NCBI GenBank assembly: GCA_013141015.1
Contig: JABFRT010000048.1
Coordinates: forward strand, 1-35,463
Direction of reading: 5' to 3'
Origin: Hyphomicrobium sp.
GTDB taxonomy: Bacteria; Pseudomonadota; Alphaproteobacteria; Rhizobiales; Hyphomicrobiaceae
DNA: 35,463 bases
This document shows positions 24,287-31,753 of the stretch, one piece after another; within the stretch, counting starts at the first letter, position 1, and each line of letters opens with the position of its first letter. A model generated the notes under the pieces. The model ran no database searches and had not been told where the DNA came from. It saw only the letters and a program-made list of their open reading frames with translations. The translations under genes and the position numbers were made by a program.

Positions 24287-24508
24287 ATGGGCAGCCCCTT
24301 GCCAGCCGAGCGGATGGGAGCGGCGCTCGCCAGTATTACCGCTTGGCGGCTTGATCCCGATGCGCCTGTTGCATGTCCGGTCTGCGGGGCGAAGGGCCTC
24401 GCGATTGCCGATCAATCGGCACGGCCATACGCGGAGTGGTATGCTTTGAGCTGTACGTCCTGCGGTCTCGAATACACCGTCCACATTCCGCTGGCGCCGC
24501 CTACATAA
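24287..24508 (+). CDS. Small zinc-ribbon protein, 73 aa
   Basis: This short cytoplasmic protein has two CxxC knuckles, CPVCGAKG at about residues 30-37 and CTSCGLEYT near 56-64, which should bind one zinc in a rubredoxin-like ribbon. The N-terminal helix is [25 protein letters not shown] 24287 begins 1 base after the apt stop, a tightly coupled arrangement. An open frame starting inside apt is not needed. The function is unknown. It could be a structural or nucleic-acid-binding ribbon, or an accessory to one of the salvage enzymes. Finding it in other apt-mtnA operons would support the latter. Confidence 0.75.
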   Translation: MGSPLPAERMGAALASITAWRLDPDAPVACPVCGAKGLAIADQSARPYAEWYALSCTSCGLEYTVHIPLAPPT

Positions 24509-24563
24509 GAATTCCCTGTCCCCCTCCTTAGGGGGAGAGGGAGAGACAATTCTTTTTTCGAAA
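24509..24563 (+). terminator. Hairpin with T-run between zinc-ribbon gene and mtnA
   Basis: AAGAATT near 24508-24514 pairs with AATTCTT near 24548-24554, with CCCCCT/AGGGGG pairing inside, followed by TTTTTT. The shape is that of a terminator or attenuator placed 10 bases ahead of mtnA, so mtnA and the aldolase may be expressed at a lower level than apt, or conditionally. The internal CCCCCTCCTTAGGGGG is a common kind of alphaproteobacterial intergenic stem. Confidence 0.5.
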
Positions 24564-24572
24564 TGGAAATTT

Positions 24573-25682
24573 ATGAACATCAACGGCAAAGCGATGCGCA
24601 CGATCTGGGTCAAGCCGGATGGCTTTCCGGTCGAGATCATCGATCAGACGGCGCTGCCGCACGCGCTCAAAACGGTTGCGCTGAAAACCTGCGATGACGC
24701 GGCCTATGCAATTCAAGCTATGCTGGTGCGCGGTGCGCCGCTGATCGGTGTGACGGCGGCCTACGGCGTGGCGCTTGCCATGCGCGAAGACGCTAGCGAC
24801 AGCAGCCTAGATGAAGCCATCACCTTGCTCGCGGCCCAACGGCCGACAGCCGTCAACTTGCGCTGGGCGCTCGACCAGATGCGCGGCGCGCTGGCGGGCA
24901 TACCAAACGAGGAGCGTCCGCGCGCGGCGTTCAAGTTTGCAGCCAAACTCGCAACCGATGACGTCGAGATGTGCCGCAAAATCGGCGCGCACGGTCTTGA
25001 GATCATCAAAAAAATCGCAGCCTCAAAGCCGGGCCAGCCGGTCAACATCTTGACCCACTGCAACGCCGGATGGCTGGCGTGCATCGATTGGGGCACCGCG
25101 ACCGCGCCGATTTATCAGGCGCACAACGCCGGTATTCCCGTGCACGTGTTCGTCGATGAAACGCGGCCGCGCAATCAAGGCGCATCGTTGACGGCGTTCG
25201 AACTCGCGCAAGCGGGCGTGCCGCATACGCTGATCTGCGATAACGCGGGGGGGCACTATATGCAAAGCGGCGTGGTTGATCTGGTGATCACCGGCACCGA
25301 CCGCGTCGCGGCGAACGGCGATGTGGCCAACAAAATCGGCACGTATCTCAAGGCCCTCGCAGCCTTCGACAACGATGTGCCGTTCTATGTGGCGCTGCCG
25401 TCGTCAACCATTGATTGGACGATGCCGTCTGGCAAAGACATTCCAATTGAAGAGCGCTCGGCTGATGAAGTGCTCCACGTCGCCGGGCGCCTCGCCAATG
25501 GCCAGGTTGCCAGCGTGGCCATTGCGCCGCCCGGCACCAAGGCCGGAAACCCGGCGTTCGACATGACGCCCGCGCGTCTCGTGACGGGTTTGATCACCGA
25601 GCGCGGCATCTGCAATGCCACGCCTGACGGTTTGCTGACGCTCTATCCAGAACACCGCAGCGGAGGCAGCGCAGTCGCATGA
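24573..25682 (+). CDS. mtnA: S-methyl-5-thioribose-1-phosphate isomerase
   Basis: It isomerises 5-methylthioribose 1-phosphate to 5-methylthioribulose 1-phosphate (and 5-deoxyribose 1-phosphate in the parallel route). It is 369 aa, the usual length. Family blocks are present: [20 protein letters not shown], the catalytic Cys in [37 protein letters not shown], and the catalytic Asp in [24 protein letters not shown]. These distinguish it from eIF2B-alpha relatives and ribose-1,5-bisphosphate isomerase. The start ATG 24573 has a weak SD; ATG 24594 is an alternative. Its stop overlaps the aldolase start by 4 bases (ATGA), which strongly suggests coupled translation and a shared pathway. Confidence 0.97.
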   Translation: MNINGKAMRTIWVKPDGFPVEIIDQTALPHALKTVALKTCDDAAYAIQAMLVRGAPLIGVTAAYGVALAMREDASDSSLDEAITLLAAQRPTAVNLRWALDQMRGALAGIPNEERPRAAFKFAAKLATDDVEMCRKIGAHGLEIIKKIAASKPGQPVNILTHCNAGWLACIDWGTATAPIYQAHNAGIPVHVFVDETRPRNQGASLTAFELAQAGVPHTLICDNAGGHYMQSGVVDLVITGTDRVAANGDVANKIGTYLKALAAFDNDVPFYVALPSSTIDWTMPSGKDIPIEERSADEVLHVAGRLANGQVASVAIAPPGTKAGNPAFDMTPARLVTGLITERGICNATPDGLLTLYPEHRSGGSAVA

Positions 25683-26329
25683 GTGACGAAAAGCAGCTGC
25701 GCAAGGAGATCATCAAAACCGCGGTGACGATGAGCCAACGCGGCTTGTCACCTGGGCGCTCGGGCAACGTCTCGGCGCGGTATGACACCGGCATGCTGAT
25801 CACGCCAACCGGCATGGCCTACGATCAACTGAAGCCTAGTGACATCGTGTTCGTCGATAGCGACGGTGGCGTGATGGGCGGCCAGAAGAAGCCGTCGAGC
25901 GAATGGCATTTCCACCTCGCCGCATACGCTGCGCGCCCTGACCGCAACGCGCTGGTTCATACCCACTCGATGCACGCAACCGTGCTGGCGTGCGCGCACG
26001 AACCAATTCCAGCGTTTCATTACATGGTGGCCGTAGCGGGCGGCAGCGACATTCCATGCGTGCCATACGCGACCTTTGGCACGGCGGAGCTGGCGGCTCA
26101 TGTCGCGAACGGCTTGAAAGATCGCGATGCGTGCCTGATGGCCAACCACGGCCAGATTGCACTTGGCGAAAATCTTGCGCAGGCGCTAGAGCTGGCGTTC
26201 GAGGTCGAGACCTTGGCCGGGCAATACTTCAAAGTGCTGCTGCTTGGCGCCGCCCACATTCTACCCGACGCCGAGATGGAATTGATGATCGAGAAGTTCA
26301 AGGCTTACGGCCAAAGAGCGAACCTATAG
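25679..26329 (+). CDS. ald2: Class II (FucA-type) aldolase, likely 5-methylthioribulose-1-phosphate aldolase of the DHAP shunt
   Basis: This zinc-dependent aldolase is 216 aa, of the fuculose-1-phosphate aldolase fold. The phosphate-site GRSGNVSAR and the catalytic Glu in [11 protein letters not shown] are clear. Zinc-binding His residues are in VHTHSMHAT and [10 protein letters not shown]. Overlap with mtnA predicts that it splits 5-methylthioribulose 1-phosphate into DHAP and 2-methylthioacetaldehyde, and 5-deoxyribulose 1-phosphate into DHAP and acetaldehyde, as known for Ald2 in the DHAP shunt. The universal methionine salvage enzyme MtnB also has this fold, but no mtnC, mtnE or mtnD is nearby. 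Reaction assignment rests on context; biochemical family is sure. Confidence 0.85.
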   Translation: MSDEKQLRKEIIKTAVTMSQRGLSPGRSGNVSARYDTGMLITPTGMAYDQLKPSDIVFVDSDGGVMGGQKKPSSEWHFHLAAYAARPDRNALVHTHSMHATVLACAHEPIPAFHYMVAVAGGSDIPCVPYATFGTAELAAHVANGLKDRDACLMANHGQIALGENLAQALELAFEVETLAGQYFKVLLLGAAHILPDAEMELMIEKFKAYGQRANL

Positions 26330-26393
26330 CGCTTGTGCTCTCAGCTGCTCCTGTTATGCATATTCTCAGTATGCGTATCTGGGGGACTAAAAA

Positions 26394-27695
26394 ATGAACT
26401 TGCATGAGTTCTTTGCGAAGTTAAACGAATTTCCTGGGGACGTACTCTGGGGTGCCGTAGCAACCGCTGCAAGTTTGATTGGTGCAACGTTCTTAGGTGG
26501 CTGGGGCCTCAAGTCTGCAATTTCTGGCACGGCCCATCGCGACGCGAAAGCCGAAGCTGACCTAGCGAGATTGCGTGCCAATACAGCAGAGACCGATCTT
26601 GAAAAGTTGAAACTCTCACAGGCGCGGGCCGTTGAGCGCGTGCAGGATCTCGCGATCGAGAACAGCAAACTTCTGTCGTTGGTCAACACGCGGCAGGCTG
26701 GTGGCGCAGTAGAGGCGCAGGAAGCCGCAATTGTTGCGGATCTTAGGACAAGAGTTTCCAAGTTTGACGCTTTGAAAGATGCCTTGTTTGGTGCGGAAGA
26801 TGATTTATGGAGGATGAAAGCGCCTGCTCCGCCTGAAAAATTCGAATCCAGAATGCGCGAGAGCCGCACGCGGATTGTGACTATCGCAAATTTGAAAGGC
26901 GGCGTTGGAAAAACAACGACAGCTGCCAACTTGGCGGCTCATTTCTCAATCGCTCGCGGCAAGCGCGTCCTGTTGATCGATTTCGACTATCAGGGTTCGT
27001 TGACGCGGATGATGACCTTGGGAGTAAAGATACCGCTTGGCAGCAGTATTCTTGCTGATGCGTTGCTCGGGGGTGAGGTTGACGGGAAATGGACTGCCCA
27101 GGTCTCGCGAGAGCTTGGCGCGAGTTTGCCTGGAATGCGCCTGATCACGTGCGGACCAACTTTCGATTCGTTTGAAAACCGCATTCTGATGCGCTGGTTG
27201 CTCGGTGAGACAAGCGATGACGTACGGTATCGGTTGGCAAAGCTGTTACTCAGCCAGTCTGTACAGGATGAGTTTGACCTCGTCATTATCGACGCGCCAC
27301 CAAGATTAAGTGTGGGCACAGTCAATGCCCTTTGCGCGTCACATGCTATTCTGGTCCCGACTGTTCCAGACCGGCTATCGGTCGATGCCGTCGGACGCTT
27401 TTTGCAGCGCGCAAATGCCTTTCGGGAGTTAAACTCTTCGTTGCTTAAGGTCGGCATCGTCGCATGCTTGACTGAAACGACGATCCTAAAGCCTCACGAA
27501 GCCGAGGCGATGGACTTGGCGAGGACCAGCCTCGACCTCTGGCACGGCCAAGGGAAGGTGATGGAGACGAGCGTTCGCCACTTCACATCATTGGGTAGGG
27601 CAGCCGGGCGAGAAATTGGGTATTTGCAGGATAGGACGGTTCGGGAATTGTTTGATAAACTAGGCGCAGAGGTGGCTCAGCAATGGCAAATGTAA
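26394..27695 (+). CDS. Membrane-anchored coiled-coil ParA-type ATPase
   Basis: This 433-aa protein has three parts. Residues 17-37 form one transmembrane helix (VLWGAVATAASLIGATFLGGWG). Residues 50-135 are a long charged heptad-like helix (DAKAEADLARLRANTAETDL and onward), probably a coiled coil. From about residue 160 comes a complete ParA/MinD-type domain: deviant Walker A NLKGGVGKTTTAAN, switch I LIDFDYQGSLTR, and Walker B DLVIIDAPP. The usual D-x-D-x-Q signature reads DFDYQGS. No ParB partner or parS-like palindrome is visible. The N-terminal anchor and coiled coil are unusual for chromosome-segregation ParA. It starts a three-gene unit with two small proteins, and the block is less GC-rich than its surroundings. 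Function unknown. Confidence 0.8.
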   Translation: MNLHEFFAKLNEFPGDVLWGAVATAASLIGATFLGGWGLKSAISGTAHRDAKAEADLARLRANTAETDLEKLKLSQARAVERVQDLAIENSKLLSLVNTRQAGGAVEAQEAAIVADLRTRVSKFDALKDALFGAEDDLWRMKAPAPPEKFESRMRESRTRIVTIANLKGGVGKTTTAANLAAHFSIARGKRVLLIDFDYQGSLTRMMTLGVKIPLGSSILADALLGGEVDGKWTAQVSRELGASLPGMRLITCGPTFDSFENRILMRWLLGETSDDVRYRLAKLLLSQSVQDEFDLVIIDAPPRLSVGTVNALCASHAILVPTVPDRLSVDAVGRFLQRANAFRELNSSLLKVGIVACLTETTILKPHEAEAMDLARTSLDLWHGQGKVMETSVRHFTSLGRAAGREIGYLQDRTVRELFDKLGAEVAQQWQM

Positions 27696-27898
27696 AAGTC
27701 GCGGCTATTCGCAAAACCTTAGATGCGTTCGCCGAACTCTATGATCACGCAGGTGCGTGCAACAACGCTGTCGCATTGCGCAAATTGAGTGTTGCTCTCT
27801 GCAAGGCAGACAAACGAACAGTGGACGAACTTGTCAACATCCTGTCCACAGGTGGTCAACCGCCGTCCGTACCTCCTATTGTTTCAACTGGACATTGA
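27683..27898 (+). CDS. Small helical partner protein of the ParA-type ATPase, 71 aa
   Basis: Its start lies inside the 3' end of the ATPase gene (13-base overlap), so translation is coupled. The sequence IRKTLDAFAELYDHAGACNN then ALRKLSVALCKADKRTVDELV predicts two or three helices. The same pattern recurs in the N-terminal half of the next gene's product (LRELLHDIQSSISAAGAVVQ, ALGQLAEAFKHSDEKSVDDI), so the two are paralogues or share a domain. It has two cysteines and a Pro-rich tail. It could be a regulator or effector of the ATPase. No known family was recognised. Confidence 0.7.
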   Translation: MANVKVAAIRKTLDAFAELYDHAGACNNAVALRKLSVALCKADKRTVDELVNILSTGGQPPSVPPIVSTGH

Positions 27899-27944
27899 TT
27901 CGCCTGGAATTTGGCATCGATGTTAGGGGCAAGGAGGACAGGCC

Positions 27945-28382
27945 ATGCGTGGACATAGTTTGCGCGAACTACTGCATGACATCCAGTCATCGATCTCCGC
28001 CGCTGGTGCTGTCGTTCAGGCAAAAGCGCTTGGCCAACTGGCCGAAGCGTTCAAGCACAGCGACGAAAAGAGTGTTGATGATATATCAGCAGACATTGCA
28101 TCGGCAATTGCAGACGCTAATGCCCCGGCCTGGGAAAAGCATGCAAAGGCACTAAAAGCCTCTGCATTGGATGAGCGGCTTTTTCTTCAAGCAATTGCGG
28201 CTATCCAAAATGACAAAGGTCTAAAGAAGCCGCAGATTGTGGCCATCGCTAAGGATTATGGCGTTCGCGTCGAGGCGAAGGCGTCGGTCGATAGATTGGT
28301 CGAACAGATCAAAAGCATCTTCTACGAACAGCTTTACCAGCGTGATGCCGACGCGATGGCCCAAAGAGCCACACCCTGGTGA
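27945..28382 (+). CDS. Two-part helical protein of the ParA-type operon, 145 aa
   Basis: It follows the 71-aa gene by 46 bases; ATG 27945 has GGAGG about 9 bases upstream (AAGGAGGACAGGCC). The N-terminal half (residues 1-55) resembles the 71-aa protein. The C-terminal half reads LQAIAAIQNDKGLKKPQIVA and continues IAKDYGVRVEAKASVDRLVEQI, a helix-loop-helix pattern that recalls SAP or Rho-N-like nucleic-acid-binding modules; this is only a guess by eye. There is no signal or membrane helix. It ends the unit: the next genes are on the opposite strand and decayed. Its role is unknown, but the three genes look like one system. Confidence 0.7.
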   Translation: MRGHSLRELLHDIQSSISAAGAVVQAKALGQLAEAFKHSDEKSVDDISADIASAIADANAPAWEKHAKALKASALDERLFLQAIAAIQNDKGLKKPQIVAIAKDYGVRVEAKASVDRLVEQIKSIFYEQLYQRDADAMAQRATPW

Positions 28383-28386
28383 AGGG

Positions 28387-28735
28387 TTACCACATATCCT
28401 CGGGGCGTTCGTTGGCTTTGACGTGCAGTCTCCACGCCTGATCGCGGACGCCGGCGACGTGGGGGCAACGTTTGAGATGAGCCACCGCCACGGGCGAAGG
28501 CTGATAAAAATAGCGCATATTCTCGTCGTCCGGCACGTCCGCGAGCAGACCACGCGAGATCAGACGCTGCAGCATTTCGTTGCCGAGCGTTTGCTGCAAT
28601 CCGTCGTTCAGTTGGGTAAGGGACCCTTTGTAGCGGCGCGCTGCGATGTCACAAATTACAAGCGCGCGGCATTCATCCGCTGAGACACGTTCGTGGCCGT
28701 CGCTGTGGTGCAGGGGGCGTGCGGCGGGCTTGTCT
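28387..28735 (-). pseudogene. Open frame without a proper start, downstream of the LuxR-like remnant
   Basis: One frame is open from about 28735 (just after a TAA) to the stop at 28387. It reads like a real protein: SADECRALVICDIAARRYKG, LGNEMLQRLISRGLLADVPD, then PVAVAHLKRCPHVAGVRDQA and ANERPEDMW. It has no ATG or GTG; a TTG at 28599 would miss the first third. It overlaps the C-terminal part of the LuxR-like frame. It may be a gene that lost its start, or a C-terminal part joined to the upstream remnant by a frameshift. Family unknown. Confidence 0.45.
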
Positions 28736-29280
28736 TAAGCCGGAGCGTTGCCTCGCCCGGCAGCATAATGTTCTGCGTGATGGCAACGCTATCGAGTTCC
28801 AGAAACCGCAGCCACATGGCGTACGTTTTGACCGACAAAATCGATGTGCGCGCTGGGTCGACGGAGCGCTTTTCGCGAAACGTGATGTCGAACACGTCGC
28901 AATGGCCGTTGGGTCCATAAAACGGCATGGCATAGCCGCCGGTGCAGCCAATCTCGCGGCAGATGCCGAGTGTATCGCGCTCTGCTTTCGACACGCACTG
29001 CCGTTCCATCTCGTTCCAGGTGAATGCCGCCGCCCGATTGCCGACCGGGCGAACCATCGGGTCATGTTCGGCGAGGTTCTGCTCAAAGTAGGTCTCAAGT
29101 GCGCCTTCGGGCACGGACAGGTAAGCGTACTTCGACAATGGTCTTGTAGGATTGCCGGATGAAGACAACGTTCTGAAAACCTTCGCGCTCAACGTCGTCT
29201 CGATAGATACTAAACAGCTGTTCGCTGCTGGTGCAGGCGCTGATTTCTGCCAGATATTCGTCTACCGAACGCGGGTGCAT
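28656..29280 (-). pseudogene. Frameshifted LuxR-type autoinducer-binding domain gene lacking the HTH
   Basis: The N-terminal part (29280 to about 29130) reads MHPRSVDEYLAEISACTSSE then DDVEREGFQNVVFIRQSYKT. After a one-base shift near 29125-29140 the next frame continues YAYLSVPEGALETYFEQNLA, EHDPMVRPVGNRAAAFTW, GGYAMPFYGPNGHCDVFDIT and LSVKTYAMWLRFLELDS. This joins into the autoinducer-binding fold of LuxR-type quorum regulators. No LuxR helix-turn-helix (L-T-x-R-E...) follows in any frame. The gene therefore seems broken both by a frameshift and by loss of its DNA-binding end. It lies in the same accessory stretch as the ParA-type operon, on the other strand. A sequencing error could explain the frameshift but not the missing HTH. 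Confidence 0.6.
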
Positions 29281-29541
29281 ACCGTCCTCATGGCTTCACG
29301 CACGATGAACAATGAGAACAGCTGTTGTTCCGTCAAGAACAAAATGATCAAAATCGCGCGAAGTGACCAATTGAACGAGAGGGTGTTGGGTTTTCCACCT
29401 TGCGCCTTTGGCCAGCCCGCCGAAAGCTGTACGGCATCATGTCAATGCTGTCATGTTGCGGCCGCGTGAAGGAGCTGCGCGTTAACCAAACGCGCGCGTC
29501 CCGAAAGTCATGCTGCTGGCGGGGCGACTCGTCACATCGCC

Positions 29542-30642
29542 CTAGTTGGCGAACCGGAAGTGCAACACGTCGCCGTCCTGGACCACGTATTCTTTGCCTT
29601 CCAGGCGAAACTTCCCGGCTTCCTTGGCGCCCGCTTCGCCCTTCAGCGTCGCGTAGTCGTTGTAGGCAATGGTTTCGGCGCGAATGAAGCCTTTTTCAAA
29701 GTCGGTGTGGATCACACCGGCCGCGGCTGGCGCCTTGGTGCCGCGCGTGATGGTCCAGGCGCGCGCTTCCTTCGGGCCGACGGTAAAGTAGGTGACGAGG
29801 TCGAGCAGCTGGTAACCGGCGAAGATCAAGCGGTTGAGGCCCGGCTCTTTCAAGCCCATTTCAGCCAGGAACGCGTCGCGGTCTTCCGCGCCAAGTCCGG
29901 CGAATTCGCTTTCGATCTTGGCAGAGATGATGACCGAAACCGCGCCTTCGGCTTTGGCGGCTTCCTCGACTTTTTTCGAGAATGCATTGCCGGTGGCAGC
30001 CGAAGCTTCATCGACGTTGCATACATAAACCACGGGCTTTGACGTCAACAGCTGCAACGCGCGGAACGCTACCATTTCATCGGGCGCAATGTCGGCCATT
30101 CGGGCGGGCCGGCCTTCGCGCAGCTTGATCAGCGCCTTTTCCATAATCGCCGCGAGCGCCTTGGCGTCTTTGTCGCCCGTGGTCTTGGCTTTCTTCTCGG
30201 TCTGCGTGAAGCGCTTTTCCAAGCTCTCAAGATCCGACAGCATCAATTCGGTTTCAACGGTTTCAGCGTCCGCCATTGGGTCGATGCGATTTTCGACGTG
30301 TGTGATGTCGCCGTCTTCAAAGCAGCGCAGCACATAGGCAACCGCATCGACTTCGCGGATGTGCGATAAGAATTTGTTGCCAAGCCCTTCGCCTTTCGAC
30401 GCACCGCGCACAAGGCCCGCGATATCGACGAACGTCAAACGGGTCGGCAATATTTCCTTGCTGCCGGCAATGGCCGCCAGGGTATCGAGGCGCGGGTCCG
30501 GCACGCCGACTTCGCCGACGTTTGGCTCAATGGTGCAGAACGGATAGTTGGCGGCTTCCGCGGCCGCGGTTTGCGTCAGCGCATTAAACAGGGTCGATTT
30601 GCCGACGTTCGGCAGCCCGACAATACCGAGCTTGAAGCCCAT
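29542..30642 (-). CDS. ychF: Redox-regulated ATPase YchF (OLA1 family)
   Basis: This Obg-related P-loop NTPase prefers ATP and associates with ribosomes; it is nearly universal and linked to stress responses. It is 366 aa, the normal length. The P-loop is GLPNVGKSTLFNALT at residues 9-23, followed by NYPFCTIEPNVG and the G3-type VDIAGLVRGASKGEGLGNKFL. The TGS domain at the C-terminus has TFFTVGPKEARAWTI-like sequence (YFTVGPKEARAW) and GKEYVVQDGDVLHFRFAN. The ATG at 30642 matches the family start MGFKLGIVGL. In many alphaproteobacteria pth lies immediately upstream; here there is instead a long gene-poor stretch. Confidence 0.98.
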   Translation of the reverse strand: MGFKLGIVGLPNVGKSTLFNALTQTAAAEAANYPFCTIEPNVGEVGVPDPRLDTLAAIAGSKEILPTRLTFVDIAGLVRGASKGEGLGNKFLSHIREVDAVAYVLRCFEDGDITHVENRIDPMADAETVETELMLSDLESLEKRFTQTEKKAKTTGDKDAKALAAIMEKALIKLREGRPARMADIAPDEMVAFRALQLLTSKPVVYVCNVDEASAATGNAFSKKVEEAAKAEGAVSVIISAKIESEFAGLGAEDRDAFLAEMGLKEPGLNRLIFAGYQLLDLVTYFTVGPKEARAWTITRGTKAPAAAGVIHTDFEKGFIRAETIAYNDYATLKGEAGAKEAGKFRLEGKEYVVQDGDVLHFRFAN

Positions 30643-31377
30643 GAGTGTTATGTCCTTAGAACGGTCTGGCGCGGGTTAAACCGAGAGTATTTCAGCGGCT
30701 TTTTATGTCCACGCGCGGAAGAGGAATTTCTGAGCCTGAGCTACACCGGGAGACGGGGAAGATCAACGGACAGGGAGACGCGGGCGCGGTGCTGGCTGGC
30801 GGTTGCCGGGGGAGCCGAGGGGGGCCACGTCAGGTGCGGGCGGTTTGTCATTAATCTGAGAACGCGCCGGAGGCCCGATTGTGTGCGGTGGCCGGCATTT
30901 TAACGCTGGGTGCCCGTCCGGGATCGCGTCGCGCTCACCCGTGCGAGGACTAAGGGGTGCGGTGGGCATGTTTTGGGTTACGGTTCGGCCCCGCGACCTC
31001 AGGGTGTAAAGCTGGGCAGCGTGCAGTGACCGGACCTAGCCCCGCTTAAGCTTCCTCCCGTCACCCCGTGCGCGGTGCGGCGCACGTAGCGATGCACCAG
31101 TGACATGCCATCTTCGCGGCGGGTGGACGAATGAGACGCTGTTCTCGACGCTTCATGATGCTCGTGCGGTTCTGGCGCGCTGGCGCCGCGGCTAAAACGA
31201 GGTGCGACCGCATTCGGCTCTCGCCAACCGGACGCCGGAAGAGTTCCCCGCAAACCAGTTGGGCCCAGCCGTGACGAAGGAACTGGGCCAGAAAGTCAGG
31301 CCAGGACCCTCCCTCTGAGGGGAAGAGACGAGGGGCTCAGATCAAAATGGCGAAAAAGTTTTCAACACTGACGCCAC
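30643..31377. other. Gene-poor stretch upstream of ychF
   Basis: About 735 bases without a gene I can support. Open frames lack start signals and family features. Visible structure: a block CCGTCACCCCGTGCGCGGTGC at 31059-31079 that nearly repeats 22502-22522; GGCCCAG (31262-31268) and CTGGGCC (31283-31289), a 7-base hairpin; and a small CCTC/GAGG stem around 31310. The stretch may hold the ychF promoter near 30650-30700. Nothing else was recognised. Confidence 0.45.
31059..31079. repeat. Second copy of a dispersed intergenic block
   Basis: CCGTCACCCCGTGCGCGGTGC here matches CCGTCATCCCGTGCGCGGTGC at 22502-22522 with one difference. The flanking hairpin arms are not conserved. It is probably a degraded member of a genome-wide short repeat family. 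Confidence 0.6.
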
Positions 31378-31387
31378 AAAATCAAAA

Positions 31388-31413
31388 GGGCCGCTTCGTG
31401 TGTGAAGCGGCCC
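31388..31413 (-). terminator. Rho-independent terminator of a minus-strand transcript
   Basis: GGGCCGCTTC (31388-31397) pairs perfectly with GAAGCGGCCC (31404-31413) around a 6-base loop. On the minus strand it is followed by TTTTGATTTT. It lies 61 bases past the stop of the 22-codon ORF at 31475-31543, and no other gene on that strand is close enough to own it. Confidence 0.85.
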
Positions 31414-31474
31414 CCGTGAGATAGTCGCGAATGCTGCGATGAGATTTCTCAATCGCGGGTTCGAGCTCAGCGCT

Positions 31475-31543
31475 TCAAAGGATGATCTCCGAGGAAAGCG
31501 TGTGCGACCCAAACATCGCAGCCTTCATAATCCCACTCGACAT
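31475..31543 (-). CDS. Tiny ORF, 22 aa, with extreme Shine-Dalgarno sequence
   Basis: The ORF starts MSSGIMKAAM and ends LSSEIIL, followed by TGA. It is too short for ordinary gene calling. Reality is supported by the upstream CGAAAGGAGGTGATCC (31560 down to 31545), which matches nearly the whole complement of the 16S rRNA 3' end, with the GGAGG core 7 bases from ATG. A well-formed minus-strand terminator follows at 31388-31413. Together these outline a short monocistronic transcript of perhaps 200 bases. The peptide has no signal, no clear membrane helix and no recognised family. It could be a small functional peptide, a precursor, or a decoy RNA whose SD is the active part. Confidence 0.55.
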   Translation of the reverse strand: MSSGIMKAAMFGSHTLSSEIIL

Positions 31544-31544
31544 C

Positions 31545-31560
31545 GGATCACCTCCTTTCG
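31545..31560 (-). promoter_or_regulatory. Near-complete anti-SD complement (super Shine-Dalgarno)
   Basis: Read on the minus strand this is CGAAAGGAGGTGATCC. It matches the complement of an alphaproteobacterial 16S 3' end (GGATCACCTCCTTTCT) over about 14 consecutive bases; ordinary genes here use 4-6. It is not a piece of a 16S gene, since the adjoining bases do not match 16S rRNA. Confidence 0.8.
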
Positions 31561-31753
31561 TTTGTTGACGATTGGCGGAGCGTGACACGGTTTTGCGGCG
31601 AGGGAAAGTTACGTGTTTGCCATGTTTTTCAAAGGCGAGCTTGGTTGCCCGGATGACACAGACTCTTGTGCTGCTACGGGTCTAAGACGACGTGTGCGGA
31701 CTGCTGGCCGCGTTCAAGGCTCATGCTGAGCCCATCGGGTGTTTGGAGTTGCG

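Noticed and set aside
26394-27695. Tyrosine-kinase (BY-kinase/Wzc-like) identity for the membrane ATPase
   Set aside because: It has a ParA-type deviant Walker A with KGGVGKTT, no second periplasmic Wzz domain and no C-terminal Tyr cluster.
26394-29280. A prophage or integrated plasmid as the carrier of the ParA-type operon
   Set aside because: No integrase, phage structural gene, replication gene, parB or attachment-site repeat was found within the window.
30999-31253. 84-codon minus-strand frame in the gene-poor stretch upstream of ychF
   Set aside because: It has no SD, low-complexity Arg/Ser/His composition and overlaps a dispersed repeat block.
31545-31560. GGATCACCTCCTTTCG as the 3' end of a 16S rRNA gene
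   Set aside because: The bases just upstream do not match the conserved 16S end (no GGTGCGGCTGGATCACC context) and no rRNA sequence is present nearby. The SD reading on the minus strand fits better.
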